A stretch of DNA of 46,973 nucleotides from an uncultured Chromatiaceae bacterium (lineage in GTDB: Bacteria > Pseudomonadota > Gammaproteobacteria > Enterobacterales > Alteromonadaceae), in contig CAMLSF010000008.1 of the NCBI GenBank assembly GCA_946482615.1, forward strand, positions 1-46,973, given 5' to 3'. Below the pieces are notes generated by a model. It was not told the DNA's origin and made no database searches. It saw only the letters and a program-made list of their open reading frames with translations. The position numbers and the translations under genes are program-made. Below, piece by piece: positions 26,710 through 35,023 of this stretch (positions are counted from its first letter, which is position 1; every line of letters begins with the position of its first letter).

Positions 26710-26817
26710 AAATCAGATCCTGTTGATTCGTGAAGATTTAACATTCTATTGCAAATTACTCGCATTTGACAGTGTAAGCTTGTGTATTCAGAGTGACTGC
26801 TTCTGCTCAGATGGCGG

Positions 26818-26846
26818 CTGACTCCTTACTCGCGCTGGGGTATAAT
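26818..26846 (+). promoter_or_regulatory. Promoter of ffh
   Basis: -35 CTGACT (26818-26823), 17 bp, perfect -10 TATAAT (26841-26846). It gives a short leader before the ATG at 26877. Confidence 0.75.
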
Positions 26847-26876
26847 CCGGCCATATTGTATATCAGGTGCTAAGTT

Positions 26877-28244
26877 ATGTTTGAAAACCTGTCGGACCGC
26901 TTAACCAAAACGCTGAAGAACATCAGCGGTCGTGGTCGTTTAACTGAAGATAATATCAAAGAAACCTTACGTGAAGTGCGGATGGCGCTGTTAGAAGCCG
27001 ACGTGGCTTTGCCTGTGGTGCGTGACTTTGTCAATCAGGTCAAAGAACGTTCTGTGGGCATTGAGGTCAGTAAAAGCCTGACGCCTGGTCAGGAATTTCT
27101 GAAAATAGTCCGCAAAGCATTAGAAGATGCGATGGGCGAGGCCAACGAAGAACTGGCTCTGAATGTTCAGCCTCCTGCTGTGGTGTTGATGGCAGGTTTA
27201 CAGGGGGCGGGTAAAACCACTTCTGTTGGTAAATTGGCTAAGTTCTTAAAAGAGCGGAAAAAGAAAAAAGTATTGGTAGTGTCTGCTGACGTCTATCGTC
27301 CTGCGGCTATTAAACAGTTGGAAACACTGGCCAAAGAAGTTGGGGTTGAGTGTTTCCCTAGTACTGTCAATCAGAAACCTATCGATATAGTCAACGCTGC
27401 TATAGCCCATGCCCGCCTGCAAATTTTTGATGTGCTTTTAGTTGATACCGCAGGTCGTTTACACGTAGACGATGAAATGATGGGCGAAATCAAAGCTCTG
27501 CATGCGGCGGTAAAACCTATAGAAACGCTGTTTGTGGTCGACGCCATGACAGGTCAGGATGCGGCCAATACCGCCAAAGCCTTTAATGAAGCTTTGCCTT
27601 TAACAGGTGTGATCCTGACCAAAGCCGATGGTGACGCCCGTGGTGGTGCTGCATTATCTATCCGTCATATCACAGGCAAGCCGATTAAGTTTATCGGTAT
27701 GGGCGAAAAAACGGACGCCTTAGAGCCATTCCATCCGGATCGTATCGCCTCCCGTATTCTGGGGATGGGCGATGTGATGAGCCTGATCGAACAAATAGAG
27801 CAGAAGGTTGATAAAGAGCAAGCCGCCAAAGTCGCTGCCAAAGTGATGAAAGGGCAGGGCTTTAGTTTAGAAGATTTCCGTGACCAGTTGGTGCAGATGC
27901 GCAGTATGGGCGGCATGATGTCAATGCTGGATAAATTACCCGGCATGAAAAACTTACCTGCTGGCGCTATGGACCAGATGGGCAATAAGCAGTTCAATAA
28001 AATGGAAGCCATTATTAATTCCATGACGAAAAAAGAGCGCTTGTTTCCCGATTTGATTAAAGGCTCCCGCAAAAAACGTATAGCCGCAGGTTCAGGCACC
28101 CAAGTGCAGGATGTAAACCAGTTGCTGAAGCAATTTACCCAAATGCAGAAAATGATGAAGCAGATGTCCGGTAAAGGTGGTCTGATGAAGATGATGCGTG
28201 GTATGGGAGGTAAGTTACCGCCGGGCTTATTACCGCCGCGTTAA
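26877..28244 (+). CDS. ffh: Signal recognition particle protein Ffh
   Basis: GTPase subunit of the bacterial signal recognition particle. With 4.5S RNA it targets nascent membrane proteins to FtsY. 455 residues: N domain (1-90), G domain with GLQGAGKTT, DTAGRLHVDD and TKADGDARGG, and a methionine-rich M domain (about 300-455; for example QMRSMGGMMSMLDKLPGM, MQKMMKQMSGKGG) that binds signal peptides and RNA. An AGGTGC lies 8 nt before the ATG. It has its own promoter and is followed by the rpsP operon promoter and hairpin. Confidence 0.98.
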   Translation: MFENLSDRLTKTLKNISGRGRLTEDNIKETLREVRMALLEADVALPVVRDFVNQVKERSVGIEVSKSLTPGQEFLKIVRKALEDAMGEANEELALNVQPPAVVLMAGLQGAGKTTSVGKLAKFLKERKKKKVLVVSADVYRPAAIKQLETLAKEVGVECFPSTVNQKPIDIVNAAIAHARLQIFDVLLVDTAGRLHVDDEMMGEIKALHAAVKPIETLFVVDAMTGQDAANTAKAFNEALPLTGVILTKADGDARGGAALSIRHITGKPIKFIGMGEKTDALEPFHPDRIASRILGMGDVMSLIEQIEQKVDKEQAAKVAAKVMKGQGFSLEDFRDQLVQMRSMGGMMSMLDKLPGMKNLPAGAMDQMGNKQFNKMEAIINSMTKKERLFPDLIKGSRKKRIAAGSGTQVQDVNQLLKQFTQMQKMMKQMSGKGGLMKMMRGMGGKLPPGLLPPR

Positions 28245-28314
28245 GTCCTGTTTTGCGGCATGGTAGCCCGCCCTTTGCTAAAAGCTGAAATATGCGGCCA
28301 AAGCCCGAAAAACC

Positions 28315-28342
28315 TTGCAAAGCAGGCAAAAATCCGTACAAT
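28315..28342 (+). promoter_or_regulatory. Promoter of the rpsP operon
   Basis: -35 TTGCAA (28315-28320) and -10 TACAAT (28337-28342), 16 bp apart. Predicted start is near 28349, so the transcript would begin with the hairpin at 28349-28371. Confidence 0.65.
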
Positions 28343-28348
28343 TCACCG

Positions 28349-28383
28349 ACCCCACGGTCTGACCGCGGGGTTTGTTATTTTTT
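28349..28383 (+). terminator. Hairpin plus T-tract between ffh and rpsP (ffh terminator or leader hairpin)
   Basis: ACCCC (28349-28353) and CGGT (28355-28358) pair with ACCG (28362-28365) and GGGGT (28367-28371), with one A/C mismatch and a 3-nt loop. A T-rich tract follows (TTTGTTATTTTTTT). For ffh mRNA it is a terminator. For the rpsP transcript starting near 28349 it is a 5'-terminal hairpin that could stabilise the mRNA. Confidence 0.65.
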
Positions 28384-28412
28384 TAAATCCTGAACGATTA
28401 TTAGAGGACGGT

Positions 28413-28664
28413 ATGGTAACTATTCGTTTACAACGTGGTGGCGCGAAAAAGCGTCCATTTTACCAAGTTGTGGTAGCGGACAGCCGTTTTGCTCGTGATG
28501 GCCGCTTTATTGAGCGCGTGGGTTTCTTCAACCCAATCGCTGGCGGTGCAGAAGAGCAAACGCGTATTGACTTAGAGCGTATCAACCACTGGGTATCGCA
28601 AGGCGCTTCTTTAAGCGACCGCGTTGCTTCATTGGTGAAAGCTGCTAAGAAAGCTGCTGCTTAA
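28413..28664 (+). CDS. rpsP: 30S ribosomal protein S16
   Basis: 83 residues against 82 in E. coli. The N-terminus [25 protein letters not shown] and [11 protein letters not shown] are unmistakable. I chose ATG 28413 with GAGGA 5 nt upstream; longer in-frame starts would run through the promoter and hairpin. First gene of rpsP-rimM-trmD-rplS. Confidence 0.98.
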   Translation: MVTIRLQRGGAKKRPFYQVVVADSRFARDGRFIERVGFFNPIAGGAEEQTRIDLERINHWVSQGASLSDRVASLVKAAKKAAA

Positions 28665-28692
28665 TAGCTAAAATAAAGGTCGGAGTTTCACC

Positions 28693-29220
28693 TTGAACGG
28701 TAAAGATTTAGTTGTCTTAGGTAAGTTTGGCGCTGTTTACGGCATCAACGGGTGGCTAAAAGTAAACTCCTATACCGATGTCCCGGAAGGGATTTTTGAT
28801 TACACACCCTGGCAAATTCAACTGCAGGGTAACTGGCGTCAAGTGCAGATCAGCAGTAAAAAACGACATGGCAATGGCCTGATCGTCAAACTGGCTGAAG
28901 TGTCTGACCGTGACCAGGCTCAACTCTACGTTAATGCGGATATCGCAGTAGAGCGTTCTGCATTACCCCAGCTTGCTGAGGGTGATTACTACTGGCGTGA
29001 CCTGATGGGCATGGCTGTAGTGAACGAGGCTGGTTATCACTTAGGTGAAGTGGTCGACATGATGGAAACGGGCTCAAACGACGTTCTCGTTGTGAAAGCC
29101 AATAAATCCGATGCATTTGGCAAGACGGAGCGTTTACTCCCTTTCCTGACTGACTCTGTCATTAAGGAAGTGAATAACGCTGAACGACGTATCTTAGTAG
29201 ACTGGGATCCGGACTTTTAA
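28693..29220 (+). CDS. rimM: Ribosome maturation factor RimM
   Basis: 30S assembly factor that binds S19 near the 16S 3' domain. 175 residues: N-terminal barrel ([24 protein letters not shown]) and C-terminal PRC barrel ([37 protein letters not shown]). Translation starts at TTG 28693, with GGAG 7 nt upstream; no ATG is available in the N-terminal core. The TTG may help keep its level below that of the flanking ribosomal proteins, since RimM and TrmD are low-abundance proteins. The stop overlaps the trmD start (TAATG). Confidence 0.96.
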   Translation: MNGKDLVVLGKFGAVYGINGWLKVNSYTDVPEGIFDYTPWQIQLQGNWRQVQISSKKRHGNGLIVKLAEVSDRDQAQLYVNADIAVERSALPQLAEGDYYWRDLMGMAVVNEAGYHLGEVVDMMETGSNDVLVVKANKSDAFGKTERLLPFLTDSVIKEVNNAERRILVDWDPDF

Positions 29221-29996
29221 TGTCGCAGCAAGCTGGCTTGTGGGTTGGAGTTGTTACTCTGTTCCCGCAGATGTTTGATGCTATTACAAAGTTTGGTGTA
29301 ACAAGCCGCGCTGTAAAGCAAGGATTGTTGCAGGTGGAGTGTTGGAATCCGCGGGATTATACCAACGACAAACACAATACCGTCGATGATCGCCCCTTTG
29401 GTGGTGGTCCCGGAATGCTAATGATGGTAAAGCCGCTGACCGACGCTATCCGCGCCGCCAAGCAAGCTGCCGGAGGACATGTACATACGGTGTATTTGTC
29501 GCCGCAAGGCCGCAAATTAGACCAAAAAGGTGTACAGGAACTTGCACGTTACCCGAAACTGCTGTTAGTGGCAGGCCGTTACGAAGGCATTGATGAACGC
29601 GTAATTGAAACCGAAATTGACGAAGAATGGTCAATTGGGGATTACGTGCTGAGTGGAGGCGAGTTGCCTGCGATGACGCTGATTGATGCGGTATCGCGAC
29701 TGGTACCAGGCGTACTAGGGCACGAAGAGTCGGCAGAACAGGATTCGTTTGCAACTGGTTTGTTAGACTGCCCACACTACACCAGACCTGCGGTGTTAGC
29801 AGACAAAGAGGTTCCACCGGTGTTGCTGAGTGGACACCATGAAAATATAAGACGCTGGCGTCTGAAGCAGGCTCTTGGTAGAACCTGGTTAAGACGGCCG
29901 GATATGTTAAATGCCCTGGCTCTGACTAAGGAGCAACGCAAATTACTGGATGAATTCCAACAGGAACACCAGGCGTTGCAGCAACACGATAGTTAA
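29220..29996 (+). CDS. trmD: tRNA (guanine(37)-N1)-methyltransferase
   Basis: SPOUT-class enzyme that methylates G37 next to the anticodon and prevents +1 frameshifting. 258 residues. The knotted S-adenosylmethionine site is seen in [15 protein letters not shown] and [39 protein letters not shown] is the catalytic N-terminal motif. The C-terminal tRNA-binding domain ends in LDEFQQEHQ. It shares one base with rimM, so translation is coupled. 22 nt separate it from rplS. Confidence 0.98.
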   Translation: MSQQAGLWVGVVTLFPQMFDAITKFGVTSRAVKQGLLQVECWNPRDYTNDKHNTVDDRPFGGGPGMLMMVKPLTDAIRAAKQAAGGHVHTVYLSPQGRKLDQKGVQELARYPKLLLVAGRYEGIDERVIETEIDEEWSIGDYVLSGGELPAMTLIDAVSRLVPGVLGHEESAEQDSFATGLLDCPHYTRPAVLADKEVPPVLLSGHHENIRRWRLKQALGRTWLRRPDMLNALALTKEQRKLLDEFQQEHQALQQHDS

Positions 29997-30018
29997 TTCC
30001 AGGTAAAGTGAGATTGTT

Positions 30019-30378
30019 ATGAGCAAAGTTAGCCAAAACATTATCAAGCAACTTGAAGACGAACAGTTAAAAACTGACGTGCCAGCATTTGGCCCAGGTG
30101 ACACTGTAGTGGTTCAGGTTAAAGTAAAAGAAGGCGATAAAACGCGTCTGCAGGCTTACGAAGGCATCGTTATTGCTAAACGTAACCGTGGTCTGCATTC
30201 ATCTTTTACAGTTCGTAAAATTTCCAACGGCGAAGGTGTTGAGCGTGTATTCCAGACGCACAGCCCTATGATTGACAGCATTACGCTGAAACGCCGTGGT
30301 GCAGTTCGCCGTGCCAAGCTTTACTACTTACGCGATCGTTCAGGTAAATCAGCGCGTATCCGCGAAAAGCTTAACTAA
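30019..30378 (+). CDS. rplS: 50S ribosomal protein L19
   Basis: 119 residues, close to E. coli L19 (115). Conserved core [35 protein letters not shown] and the C-terminal [18 protein letters not shown]. It sits at the 30S-50S interface. Last gene of the operon, with a strong terminator at 30387. Confidence 0.98.
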   Translation: MSKVSQNIIKQLEDEQLKTDVPAFGPGDTVVVQVKVKEGDKTRLQAYEGIVIAKRNRGLHSSFTVRKISNGEGVERVFQTHSPMIDSITLKRRGAVRRAKLYYLRDRSGKSARIREKLN

Positions 30379-30386
30379 GCAACTGG

Positions 30387-30416
30387 AAAGGCTGACCTTG
30401 TGTCAGCCTTTTTTTT
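30387..30416 (+). terminator. Terminator of the rpsP-rplS operon
   Basis: AAAGGCTGAC (30387-30396) and GTCAGCCTTT (30402-30411), 10-bp stem, 5-nt loop, eight T (30409-30416). Confidence 0.93.
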
Positions 30417-30432
30417 CGTCTTCACTTACATC

Positions 30433-31035
30433 ATGCATACAGAGCTGCAAGATGATTTAGTAGTCGCACTCGAAGCTTTCCTGTTGTCCAGACAAGGTGA
30501 GATCAGCGAGCAGGAATTGCTGCATCAATTAAAAGCCTTTTTTCCCGAACCCCGCAGTCTCGCTGTTGATTCCTTGTTATTCCAGCAACATTTTATTCTT
30601 TATCATCATCTGTTTGTGCTGCAGGCGCAGTGGCAGCAGGAGCAAGTAGCCTTGCTGCATATTGGTTATGCCAAAGTCATGGTGTATACAGTCACAGCTC
30701 TGCCCGACAATGCCATCGTTTTGTGGCAGGAGCAGCAGGAGAAAGCGGCTTATTATCTGGACTGGCAGAATATGCGGGCTATGACAGATGATAAGTTGCA
30801 GGCTGTACTGGATGAGTTCTGGAAAAAACTGGCTTTATATCAACAGAATAGAACGCTGGATACGACAGTGCTGCAACAAAAATGGCAGTTGATACCGCCT
30901 TATTCAGTGGCACAGCTGAAGAAAAACTACCGGCAGCAGGCACTGCGTTTGCATCCGGACAAAGGCGGTGATGCCGCAGCTTTTCAGCTATTGCAGCAGG
31001 AATACCAATGGCTGCTGGCAGAGATGTCTTCGTAA
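30433..31035 (+). CDS. DnaJ-related (DNAJ_related + J domain) protein
   Basis: A 200-residue protein with an N-terminal helical region of the DNAJ_related family (about 1-140) and a short C-terminal J domain with the HPD motif in QALRLHPDKGG (about 175-185). The J domain would stimulate DnaK ATPase; the N-terminal part presumably chooses the substrate. ATG 30433 is the only reasonable start (the in-frame TTG at 30400 lies in the rplS terminator). There is no visible ribosome-binding site and the ATG is only 17 nt past the terminator T-tract, so translation may be weak or start on a very short leader. Confidence 0.82.
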   Translation: MHTELQDDLVVALEAFLLSRQGEISEQELLHQLKAFFPEPRSLAVDSLLFQQHFILYHHLFVLQAQWQQEQVALLHIGYAKVMVYTVTALPDNAIVLWQEQQEKAAYYLDWQNMRAMTDDKLQAVLDEFWKKLALYQQNRTLDTTVLQQKWQLIPPYSVAQLKKNYRQQALRLHPDKGGDAAAFQLLQQEYQWLLAEMSS

Positions 31036-31149
31036 AAACGCTGCTAACTTAGCTGCTATCAATCACTTAGCATTATCATGCTTCTATCCTAACTATAGAA
31101 AGCCCACTACAATAGCCCTATTGTGTTGCAACGCGACAAGGACCTTTAA

Positions 31150-32376
31150 GTGGATTCCGCTCATTTTATTGAAAAACGCCGTTTTATCGTCAAACTCGGC
31201 AAAATGCTGCATAAGTTTGGTACTCCGGCTTATCGTTTGGAAGCACATTTACAGGAAGTGGCCAAGTTACTGAAAATTGGCGGATCTTTTGCTATTACAC
31301 CTACAGTGCTGACTTTTGTGCTTTGGATCCCGGGTGAAGAAAATGAATACACTCATATCTCCCGTGTGACGCCTGGCGAGCTGGACTTAGGCGCTTTATC
31401 TTACACAGACGAGCTGGTCGATGCGCTTGCCAGCAGCAAACTCACTTTACAGGATGTGAACCAAAGGCTGGATCAAATAGCAGCTGCGCCAAATCCTTAT
31501 TCACGTTGGGCAACTTTTGCTGCTTTTGGTGCAGCTGGCGGCGCTTTTGCCATGTTAATGCGGGCCAGCTGGCACGACGTATTCTGGGCCACAGTGCTGA
31601 GCCTGATTGTGTATTTGTTTGTACTCTGGTCGATGAAGTCTCGCCGGGTAGCTCATATGCTGGAACCATTGGTGGCTTTAGTCTCGGCGTTATTGGCCAC
31701 AGCCGTGGCTGTTTATATAGACCCTATGATCAATGTGCCTTTGGTTGTATTGTCCGCCATTATTGTATTTATCCCGGGTTTAGCTTTAACCCTGGGCTTA
31801 GCTGAACTGGCGGCCCGTCATCTGGTCTCTGGCACAGCTCGCGTGATGGATGCCGTGATGCTGCTATTTAAGCTGTATTTTGGCGCTTTTTTGGGAGTGG
31901 CTTTGGGGCAGGTATTGTTTGGCCACATTCCGCCGCAAATTGCACCTTCAGTGCCACAGTGGACCAGCTGGCTGGCCGTGGCTATTTTATGTGGCAGTTT
32001 AGTCGTAGTATTCAAAGCCAGGCTGAAGCATGCGCTCTGGGGTTTAGCTTCTGGCTTTATCGCTTATGCCGCCAGTTTATGTGGGGCCTATTATCTGGGA
32101 CTCGCATTAGGAGCTTTTGTAGGCGCTTTTGCGGTAGGTTTATATGGCAATTTATTTAACCGGCTGATGAATGCACCTGCGAGTATTGTCTCTTTGCAGG
32201 GTATGATAGTGCTGGTGCCTGGCAGTAAAACTTATATAGGCTTAAATGCTTTTGTCTCAGGCCAGCAGATGGTGTCCACTGAGCAATTGGGTCAGCAAAC
32301 TTTTCTGATTTTTATGTCACTGGTGGCTGGCTTTATATTTGCCAATGTGGCGTTGCCACCAAGAAAGGCGTTGTAG
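31150..32376 (+). CDS. Threonine/serine exporter family protein (ThrE-like)
   Basis: A 408-residue membrane protein with the cytoplasmic N-terminal ThrE domain (1-110; FIVKLGKMLHKFGTPAYRLEAHLQEVA) followed by about ten membrane segments. Both halves are fused in one chain, DUF1212-like then DUF3815-like (FIPGLALTLGLAELAARHLVSG; ...LVPGSKTYIGLNAFVSGQ). Translation starts at GTG 31150, with AAGGA upstream. ThrE exports threonine and serine in Corynebacterium, but the amino acid exported here is not shown. Monocistronic. It is followed by a 189-bp gap with hairpins. Confidence 0.87.
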   Translation: MDSAHFIEKRRFIVKLGKMLHKFGTPAYRLEAHLQEVAKLLKIGGSFAITPTVLTFVLWIPGEENEYTHISRVTPGELDLGALSYTDELVDALASSKLTLQDVNQRLDQIAAAPNPYSRWATFAAFGAAGGAFAMLMRASWHDVFWATVLSLIVYLFVLWSMKSRRVAHMLEPLVALVSALLATAVAVYIDPMINVPLVVLSAIIVFIPGLALTLGLAELAARHLVSGTARVMDAVMLLFKLYFGAFLGVALGQVLFGHIPPQIAPSVPQWTSWLAVAILCGSLVVVFKARLKHALWGLASGFIAYAASLCGAYYLGLALGAFVGAFAVGLYGNLFNRLMNAPASIVSLQGMIVLVPGSKTYIGLNAFVSGQQMVSTEQLGQQTFLIFMSLVAGFIFANVALPPRKAL

Positions 32377-32402
32377 TTGGATAGGCGTTGCCACAAGTAT
32401 CC

Positions 32403-32535
32403 GGCCAGCGCCAGAGGCGAAGGCGTGATAACGGCGAAATGCGAAATGCCAAAGTGCTGGCCTTTAGAAAGACCGCTATCACCCTGACCGTCCCTTTATG
32501 GGCATAGTCGCAACCCTGTTTCCGACAGTTGCGAC
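32403..32535. repeat. Structured intergenic stretch with two inverted repeats
   Basis: GGCCAGC (32403-32409) pairs with GCTGGCC (32456-32462) over a distance, and GTCGCAAC (32507-32514) pairs with GTTGCGAC (32528-32535) around 13 nt. Neither has a T-tract. The 32377-32552 interval holds no plausible coding frame. It could be a REP-like unit or a small structured RNA. Confidence 0.4.
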
Positions 32536-32552
32536 CTACAGTCCCACCATGG

Positions 32553-32579
32553 AAAAGAGCTGCAATTAATGCAGCTCTT
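32553..32579 (-). terminator. Terminator of the HTH-receiver gene
   Basis: AAGAGCTGCA (32555-32564) and TGCAGCTCTT (32570-32579), a 10-bp perfect stem whose 5-nt loop contains part of the TAA stop codon. On the minus strand only four T follow, so the terminator is modest. Confidence 0.65.
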
Positions 32580-33144
32580 GTAGCAACTTCTCTAAGCGAT
32601 CTTTTAAATCACTAAATAACAGCGGTTTTCGCATCAGTTGCACTGACTCAGGCAAACCGCCGCCAGCAGCAATTTCTGCGTCTGTTAAGGCCGTCACGAC
32701 AATGATTTTCATATTCTCGTGGCGTGGAGATAATTTCAATTCACGGATCATCTGAAAACCGTCCAATTCAGGCATCTGCAAGTCGGAGATCAGAATTTGT
32801 GGTGCCCACTCGCCAATTTTTAGCAAGCCAGCGATACCGTTAGTGACAGATTGCAAGCTGATAGGTAAACCCCAGGACTCAATTTGCAGGCTATAAAGTT
32901 GTTTCAGTAACTCATCATCTTCGGCGAGTAGAATGCGAACTGAATTATCAACAGGTTGAGTCTGATTTTTCAGCAGAAGGCGTTCGACAGAAGACTGAGT
33001 GACACGACGATGACCACCTGGTGTTTTCCAGGCGTCCAGAGCACCTTTCTCCACCCACAACTGCACGGTGCGTAAAGAAACACCAAGTAAATCAGCAGCT
33101 TGTTGAGTCGACAATAAAGGTTCTGTGTGCTTACTTTTGTTCAT
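32566..33144 (-). CDS. Response regulator with N-terminal excisionase-type HTH and C-terminal receiver
   Basis: A 192-residue protein with reversed domain order. An N-terminal MerR/excisionase-like HTH (about 10-57; LSTQQAADLLGVSLRTVQLW then the wing TPGGHRRV) is followed by a complete receiver (69-190). The receiver has the acidic pair E75/D76, phospho-acceptor D121 (ISDLQMPELDG), T151 and K173 (MRKPL), so it should be phosphorylatable. No histidine kinase gene is nearby, so it is an orphan. It has a good promoter (33182-33211) and a terminator overlapping its stop codon. Its targets are unknown. Confidence 0.85.
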   Translation of the reverse strand: MNKSKHTEPLLSTQQAADLLGVSLRTVQLWVEKGALDAWKTPGGHRRVTQSSVERLLLKNQTQPVDNSVRILLAEDDELLKQLYSLQIESWGLPISLQSVTNGIAGLLKIGEWAPQILISDLQMPELDGFQMIRELKLSPRHENMKIIVVTALTDAEIAAGGGLPESVQLMRKPLLFSDLKDRLEKLLQELH

Positions 33145-33181
33145 ACGGGGCTAATGGGTATCATATTTTGTATTTTTATCA

Positions 33182-33211
33182 ATTCTAGACGAGAACACAG
33201 GCCGCTGTCAC
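33182..33211 (-). promoter_or_regulatory. Promoter of the HTH-receiver gene
   Basis: On the minus strand, -35 GTGACA (33211-33206) and -10 TAGAAT (33187-33182), each 5/6 to consensus, 18 bp apart. Confidence 0.6.
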
Positions 33212-33247
33212 TTTATTTTTTGTGATTTTCAACCGCTTTTTTTTCAA

Positions 33248-33598
33248 CTATGGCTCCTGACCCTTTGACCTGAAAGGCAAAATGGTAGCGCAAGGCTTTT
33301 GCTGCGGTTTTTGCGTCGTGCATAACAGTTCCAGAGCATCTTGCATCCGGCTCATTTCTGACAACATCAACTGATAAGCTCTGGTCAGCCGGACCAAGGG
33401 CGCTTTATACCTGTGTTGTTCTGACTGTAGCCTGAATAAGGTTTGTTGAATAGCTTTTCTTCCCTTGTCATCAGTTTGGGCGTCGATCAGTTCCTGATTC
33501 AGTTTCCTTTGCAACTCGTCCAGTGCAGCAGGGTTTTGTTTCGCCATATGCAGCAATTCGTCAAAAGCTGGTAGTGGTGAATAAGGGGAAGCAGCCAT
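33248..33598 (-). CDS. DUF3135-like protein of unknown function
   Basis: A 116-residue, mainly helical protein. The opening LPAFDELLHMAKQNPAALDELQRKLNQELI matches my memory of the DUF3135 family in Vibrio and Alteromonadales. The C-terminal tail is basic and proline-containing (KPQQKPCATILPFRSKG). I chose ATG 33598, with AGGCG at 7 nt; an in-frame TTG at 33619 would add seven residues. It is upstream of, and on the same strand as, the HTH-receiver gene (103-nt gap with that gene's own promoter). Function not known. Confidence 0.7.
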   Translation of the reverse strand: MAASPYSPLPAFDELLHMAKQNPAALDELQRKLNQELIDAQTDDKGRKAIQQTLFRLQSEQHRYKAPLVRLTRAYQLMLSEMSRMQDALELLCTTQKPQQKPCATILPFRSKGQEP

Positions 33599-33726
33599 AA
33601 GAACGCCTATGTACAGCAATGAGTGATTAGTTCTTAGTGTAGACCATCCTTTTCAGCTTGTTGTTCCTGCTGTCCGATCCGCAGATGATGACCTCTGCCC
33701 GCTCAATACTGAACTCATAAATTAGG

Positions 33727-33744
33727 TGTAATTTAATATTTACA
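33727..33744. promoter_or_regulatory. TyrR box 1 upstream of aroF
   Basis: TGTAAT, 6 bp, TTTACA: one mismatch to the TyrR consensus TGTAAA-N6-TTTACA. It lies 220 bp before the aroF ATG. The rest of the 348-bp aroF upstream gap (33599-33946) shows no gene. Confidence 0.75.
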
Positions 33745-33857
33745 TTAGTTGCTTGCGCCTGAATTTCTTTGTATTCCTTTATTTGTTTGGATTTTAAGGT
33801 TGACTTGTTTGCTTTTGGTTTTTAATATGCCTGCATTCGTAATTAAATAAATACGTG

Positions 33858-33884
33858 TTGTAAATATAAGTTTACTGGTATTCT
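33858..33884 (+). promoter_or_regulatory. Candidate aroF promoter overlapping TyrR box 2
   Basis: TTGTAA (33858-33863) and TATTCT (33879-33884) spaced 15 bp. Spacing is short, so this is tentative, but the TyrR box at 33859-33876 would lie across it and block polymerase. Confidence 0.4.
33859..33876. promoter_or_regulatory. TyrR box 2 upstream of aroF
   Basis: TGTAAA, TATAAG, TTTACT: one mismatch to the consensus. It lies 71 bp before the aroF ATG, 132 bp from box 1 centre to centre. The pair suggests tyrosine-dependent repression by TyrR. Confidence 0.82.
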
Positions 33885-33946
33885 GCTTGCATTTATCAAG
33901 TAAAACCGGCGCTTTGGCAACGCATGATGCAAACAGGAGCATAAAA

Positions 33947-35014
33947 ATGAGTAAGATAGTTGACGATTTACGTATAGTTTCGGAGCAGTTGTTAAGCCCG
34001 CCAGCCGTGTTAAAACAGGCTTTACCCTTATCTGGCGCAGGATCTGACTTTATTCAGAAGTCCCGCCAGGAAATCGCCGATATAGTGCATGGCCGGGATC
34101 CACGTTTACTGGTGATCACTGGTCCTTGTTCTATTCACGATCCTGTGTCCGCTATGGATTACGCCCGTCGCCTGAAGCAACTGCAGCTGCAATACAAAGA
34201 TACCTTGTACATAGTGATGCGGGTGTACTTTGAAAAACCCCGCACTACGGTGGGCTGGAAAGGTTTTATCAATGATCCGCATCTGGATGATTCTTTTGAC
34301 CTGGAAACAGGCTTAACCAAAGGCCGCAAGTTATTGCTGGATCTGGTGGAGATGGAGTTGCCTGCCGCCACTGAAGCTTTGGATCCGATCAGTCCACAGT
34401 ATTTATCTGATTTAATCAGCTGGGCTGCTGTTGGGGCTCGTACAGTGGAGTCGCAAACTCACCGGGAGATGGCCAGTGGTTTGTCTATGCCGGTCGGTTT
34501 TAAAAACGGCACGGACGGCAATTTGAATATTGCACTGAATGCGCTGCAATCCGCCGCCAGCGGCCACAGCTTTATCGGCATTAACCAAAAAGGTCAGGTG
34601 TCTTTGGTGCAAACCGCGGGGAACCCGGACGGTCACGTCATTTTGCGCGGTGGTTCTAAACCTAACTACGACGAAGAAAGTGTGCAGGCGGCTTTGGCTG
34701 CTTTACGTAAACACGGTTTACCTGAAGGCTTGGTGATTGACTGCAGTCATGGTAACTCCAGCAAAGATCACAACAGACAAGGCATAGTGGCTCAGGCTGT
34801 GATTGAGCAAAGGGTCAAAGGCAATAAAGCCATTATTGGCATTATGCTGGAAAGTCATATTCATGCGGGTCGTCAGGACTTAGTGGATGGCAAAGCTGAA
34901 CTTTACGGTGTATCCATCACGGACGCCTGTATTGACTGGGCCAGCACTGCACAGTTGTTGGCAGGTCTGGAGCAGCAGCTATCCTTAGCTGAATCATCTG
35001 AAGCTGCAGCCTGA
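33947..35014 (+). CDS. aroF: 3-deoxy-7-phosphoheptulonate synthase (AroF type)
   Basis: DAHP synthase, the first step of aromatic amino acid synthesis, joining phosphoenolpyruvate and erythrose 4-phosphate. 355 residues, class I AroFGH type: GRDPRLLVITGPCSIHDP, MRVYFEKPRTTVGWKG, GARTVESQTHREMASGLS, IDCSHGNSSKDH are all present. Location next to tyrA and behind TyrR boxes identifies it as the tyrosine-regulated isoenzyme. I chose ATG 33947 with AGGAG 7 nt upstream; a longer in-frame start at 33887 would read through leader DNA. Confidence 0.94.
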   Translation: MSKIVDDLRIVSEQLLSPPAVLKQALPLSGAGSDFIQKSRQEIADIVHGRDPRLLVITGPCSIHDPVSAMDYARRLKQLQLQYKDTLYIVMRVYFEKPRTTVGWKGFINDPHLDDSFDLETGLTKGRKLLLDLVEMELPAATEALDPISPQYLSDLISWAAVGARTVESQTHREMASGLSMPVGFKNGTDGNLNIALNALQSAASGHSFIGINQKGQVSLVQTAGNPDGHVILRGGSKPNYDEESVQAALAALRKHGLPEGLVIDCSHGNSSKDHNRQGIVAQAVIEQRVKGNKAIIGIMLESHIHAGRQDLVDGKAELYGVSITDACIDWASTAQLLAGLEQQLSLAESSEAAA

Positions 35015-35023
35015 GAATAAACT

